From Methanocella_A sp963792125 (GTDB lineage Archaea > Halobacteriota > Methanocellia > Methanocellales > Methanocellaceae): DNA of 64,000 nt. Both the position numbers and the translations under genes were made by a program. The notes beneath the pieces were generated by a model, which saw only the letters and a list, made by a program, of their open reading frames with translations, was not told where the DNA came from and did no database searches. Location of the stretch: positions 141,739-205,738 of the forward strand of contig CAWBVA010000005.1 of the NCBI GenBank assembly GCA_963792125.1, in the 5' to 3' direction. This document shows, one piece after another, positions 61,798 through 64,000 of this stretch (position 1 is the stretch's first letter; every line of letters starts with the position of its first letter).

Positions 61798-63132
61798 CTA
61801 TCCTATCCGCTGGTTGACTTCCCAGGTCCGCGGCGCGTTGATCAGGTCGAGGACTACGGCATATACGCCGACCAGCGTGTAGGGGAAGATGAACCAGGGC
61901 CTGACGAAGATGGACATCAGCAGGTCTGCCACGCTGCCTCTTCCCAGCGCTATCTGCAGCAGCGACTCGGCGGCGAACAGGACCGCGAACGGCGCTATGA
62001 AGGCTATGATGGCATAGGGCGGCACGACGCCCATGAGCAGCAGGTAGCCGACGAAACCCATGAGGATGACCGTCAGGAGCAGGCCGATCGTGCCCAGCGA
62101 GTAGACGACGGCCGTCTGCAGCACCTTGGCGTTGATCTCGTCTTTCGACTTGCTCATGTACTTCTTGAGCGTGTCCACGCTGCCCCGGGTCCAGCGCACC
62201 CGCTGGCTCCACCAGTCGTGCCAGTTGACGGCCGGCTGCTCATAGCTCTCTATGGTGTAGTCGACGATCATGCGGTAGTTCTTGTTGATCAGCTTCATGC
62301 CCAGGTCGCTGTCCTCGGTCAGGCTCTTCTCGTCGAAGCCGCCGATCGCGTCCAGCGCGCTCTTGCTGATGAAGACGTTGGAGCCGTAGATCAGGTGGGC
62401 TCCGGTGATCATTTCTGAGAAGAACCGGGAGAAGTTGTTGATGACCGTATACTCGTTTCCGATGATGAACGTGAAAAGATTATAGTCCATGTTCCGGACC
62501 AGGAGCTTGCCGCCGATGCAGCCTAGCTGCGTGTCCGCGGTGAACCGGGCCGAGGCCCGGCGGATGGCGTCATGGTGGACTATGTGGTCCGCATCGTAAA
62601 GGCCGATTACATTGCCTTTCGCGTACGGGAGGCAGATATTGCATGCCCCTGCCTTGGTGCCGACATGCGCTCCCTCGTTGGCAACAGCCCTGACGTTCGG
62701 GTATTTGCTGGCCAGCTGCTGCGCGATCTGCGGCGTCGAGTCTGAGCACTTGGGCGGCTTCTCGTAGGCGATGATAATATCGAGCTTATCCATCGGGAAG
62801 CTGGAGGCGAGGATGCTGTTCACGCAGGTCTCGAGTACCCGCTCCTCGTTGAGCGCCGGTATGATGATGGTCAATGGCAGCAGCTCGGCATCATTCATCG
62901 CCGGAGCCGTCACCCTGCGGGACTGCCGGGCCAGGCCGACAGCGAAGAACAGCGCGATAAGCGCTACTACGCCAGTAATGACATAAGTCAGGACCCAGAA
63001 CAGGTTGACCCAGAATTGCCGGTCAGTGATAGACGGGCCGCCGAAAAGGGCCGTATAGACGACCATCCCTGCGAGGATGCCTACTGCCAGGAGCACTATT
63101 ATCATCATGGCAAATACGATTTGGTTTTTCAT
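61798..63132 (-). CDS. Membrane family 2 glycosyltransferase (processive synthase type)
   Basis: 444 residues. Two N-terminal helices, then a GT-A domain with LTIIIPALNEERVLETCVNS, the DxD-like IGLYDADHIVHHDAI, the acidic TEDSDLGMKLI and the QxxRW motif in WSQRVRWTRGSVD, all in the order of cellulose/hyaluronan-type synthases. Three to four C-terminal helices follow. It probably builds or extends an extracellular polysaccharide; the sugar is unknown. It stands alone. Confidence 0.87.
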   Translation of the reverse strand: MKNQIVFAMMIIVLLAVGILAGMVVYTALFGGPSITDRQFWVNLFWVLTYVITGVVALIALFFAVGLARQSRRVTAPAMNDAELLPLTIIIPALNEERVLETCVNSILASSFPMDKLDIIIAYEKPPKCSDSTPQIAQQLASKYPNVRAVANEGAHVGTKAGACNICLPYAKGNVIGLYDADHIVHHDAIRRASARFTADTQLGCIGGKLLVRNMDYNLFTFIIGNEYTVINNFSRFFSEMITGAHLIYGSNVFISKSALDAIGGFDEKSLTEDSDLGMKLINKNYRMIVDYTIESYEQPAVNWHDWWSQRVRWTRGSVDTLKKYMSKSKDEINAKVLQTAVVYSLGTIGLLLTVILMGFVGYLLLMGVVPPYAIIAFIAPFAVLFAAESLLQIALGRGSVADLLMSIFVRPWFIFPYTLVGVYAVVLDLINAPRTWEVNQRIG

Positions 63133-63250
63133 GTACAGACCCTTAGACTTTAAGCGTATATTCCGGCTGATTCTATTTAAGGATACTCGATGAGCGCATG
63201 GGGCACAGGCTAATTACTTTATATGAACACGGCAATATCCGTATAGCAGG

Positions 63251-63291
63251 CCCTGCCCGACAGGCAGGGTGACCCTGCCCGATGGCAGGGT
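63251..63291 (+). promoter_or_regulatory. Two tandem hairpins upstream of the DisA_N gene
   Basis: CCCTGCC-CGACA-GGCAGGG (63251-63269) is followed by ACCCTGCC-CGAT-GGCAGGGT (63272-63291). The two stem-loops have the same stem sequence and lie 67-107 bases before the start codon. They may be an RNA regulatory structure in the leader or a binding site for a dimeric protein. Confidence 0.5.
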
Positions 63292-63357
63292 AACTATACA
63301 AATATTTCGAGGAGCACTAAGACTACATATGACATGTCCTTCCGAAGGGGGTGCTGA

Positions 63358-63996
63358 ATGATGCAGGCGGCTGTCGAAGTAGACCTGGAAGAGCACGTAA
63401 TGGACGTCATCCTGGGCGTCGCCAAGAGCATCTCGAAGAGCGGCGAAGGAGGCCTGATCGTGATAGCGGAGCGGGCTGATGTCGAGGGGCTCTTCGAGAC
63501 TCACTATCCCCAGTTCACCTCGGTGTCGCCGATCACCGAGAAGGGCATGAACGTGGTCCTCGAGAAGATGGCGACTATCGACGGCGCAATGATAATTACC
63601 CCTCGCGGCGAGCTCGTGGCTTACGGCGCCCGCCTGCTGCGGTCGACCACGCTGCCGGGCTTCGGCACCAGGCACGCTGCGGCCAGCGGCATCACCGAGA
63701 GCATCCCGTCCGCGACGGCCGTGCTCATTTCCGAGGAGTCGAGCTGGATCAAGCTGTTCCAGGCCGGCAACATCGTCCTCGAGATGGACGCTTCGGAAGT
63801 CAATCCCAATGTAATGGAGAAAGTCGCCGGGTTCCTGACCAGGGGCGACACCGCACTGCTCGCGGCCGCTTTCCTGTCCATCGTCGTGGTCCAGGTATCG
63901 CCGGAGAGCATCGTGTTCATCGGCGGCGCATATCTCATCGTAAAGTCCACCTTCGAGACGATCTCGTCGCTCCTCAAAGGCGTAGACAGCAGCTGA
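63358..63996 (+). CDS. Diadenylate cyclase-domain (DisA_N/DacZ-like) protein
   Basis: 212 residues. The DAC domain has the catalytic DGA motif in MATIDGAMIITPRGELVAYG near residue 78, and the RHR-position motif reads GFGTRHAAASGITE near 102, so the third residue is Ala instead of Arg or Thr. TAVLISEESSWIKLFQAGNI follows. The C-terminus is hydrophobic (ALLAAAFLSIVVVQVSPESI). It would make cyclic di-AMP if active. ATGs at 63358 and 63361 are both possible starts. The frame ends at the right edge of the window but is complete. Confidence 0.78.
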   Translation: MMQAAVEVDLEEHVMDVILGVAKSISKSGEGGLIVIAERADVEGLFETHYPQFTSVSPITEKGMNVVLEKMATIDGAMIITPRGELVAYGARLLRSTTLPGFGTRHAAASGITESIPSATAVLISEESSWIKLFQAGNIVLEMDASEVNPNVMEKVAGFLTRGDTALLAAAFLSIVVVQVSPESIVFIGGAYLIVKSTFETISSLLKGVDSS

Positions 63997-64000
63997 TCCG

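Overview
The window is archaeal and most likely comes from a methanogen of the order Methanocellales (Methanocella-like). The evidence is a replication factor C large subunit ending in a PIP box, an Orc1/Cdc6 initiator, TrmB-type regulation, TATA boxes with leaderless or very short leaders, an elongator-type tRNA-Met with an intron after the anticodon, methanogenesis marker protein 2, two DUF2111 proteins, an ADP-forming acyl-CoA synthetase split into two subunits, and moderately high GC. The genus is inferred from gene content; no database search was run.

Layout. 1-2.7 kb: biotin-type ECF transporter (bioY, two ATPases, ecfT). 3.1-9.6 kb: a winged-helix/nucleotidyltransferase protein in an AT-rich patch, DUF72, ADP-forming acyl-CoA synthetase (beta and alpha), a lone ECF ATPase, DUF1284 and phosphoglycerate kinase. 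9.8-16.8 kb: membrane-anchored protein, sodium/solute symporter with a 37-residue accessory protein, divergent TrmB regulator, GNAT, NAD synthetase, YwbE and a citrate/homocitrate-synthase-like enzyme. 17-25 kb: PKD surface protein, hydrolase, isocitrate-type dehydrogenase with methanogenesis marker 2, RfcL, TPR and Usp proteins. 25.9-33.9 kb: Tat-exported DUF3160 lipoprotein, paired small paralogues, tRNA-Gly, an epoxyqueuosine-reductase-like protein, then a three-gene operon of zinc-ribbon membrane protein, DUF2207-like membrane protein with a Cys-Ala-Cys tail, and a radical SAM/SPASM protein. 34-45 kb: CTP-type lipid kinase, purM, YVTN propeller, two small cysteine proteins, aspartate kinase, ABC-2 exporter, thiD, tRNA-Met, rpiA and two DUF2111 proteins. 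45.6-64 kb: MarC, response regulator, ilvD, moaA, AlkD-like, Nif3-like, SWIM and NifX-like proteins, Orc1/Cdc6, a multi-cluster ferredoxin, DUF4013, trmO, dUTPase-like protein, PAS histidine kinase, redoxin, a 1.1-kb gene-free block built around a palindrome, a membrane glycosyltransferase and a diadenylate-cyclase-domain protein.

Two things stand out. First, the operon at 30.4-33.9 kb looks like an undescribed protein-modification system: ten cysteines in the last 28 residues of a membrane protein, translationally coupled to a radical SAM/SPASM enzyme with a PqqD-like N-terminus. Second, the intergenic regions are crowded with structured repeats of several families. They include GGCGCC/AAGG elements, CACGGAGG and CACAGAGG foldbacks, AAAAAGTTCCCC elements, elements with AGGGCTGG ends beside both tRNA genes, and short GC-alternating tracts. 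Many lie between convergent genes and some overlap stop codons.

Caution: about sixteen otherwise normal genes carry one or more single-base frameshifts, including purM, ilvD, rpiA, moaA and orc1/cdc6, and the tRNA-Met T-loop lacks a base. This pattern points to sequencing or assembly errors rather than gene decay. Frameshifted genes are given as one span with the likely break position.
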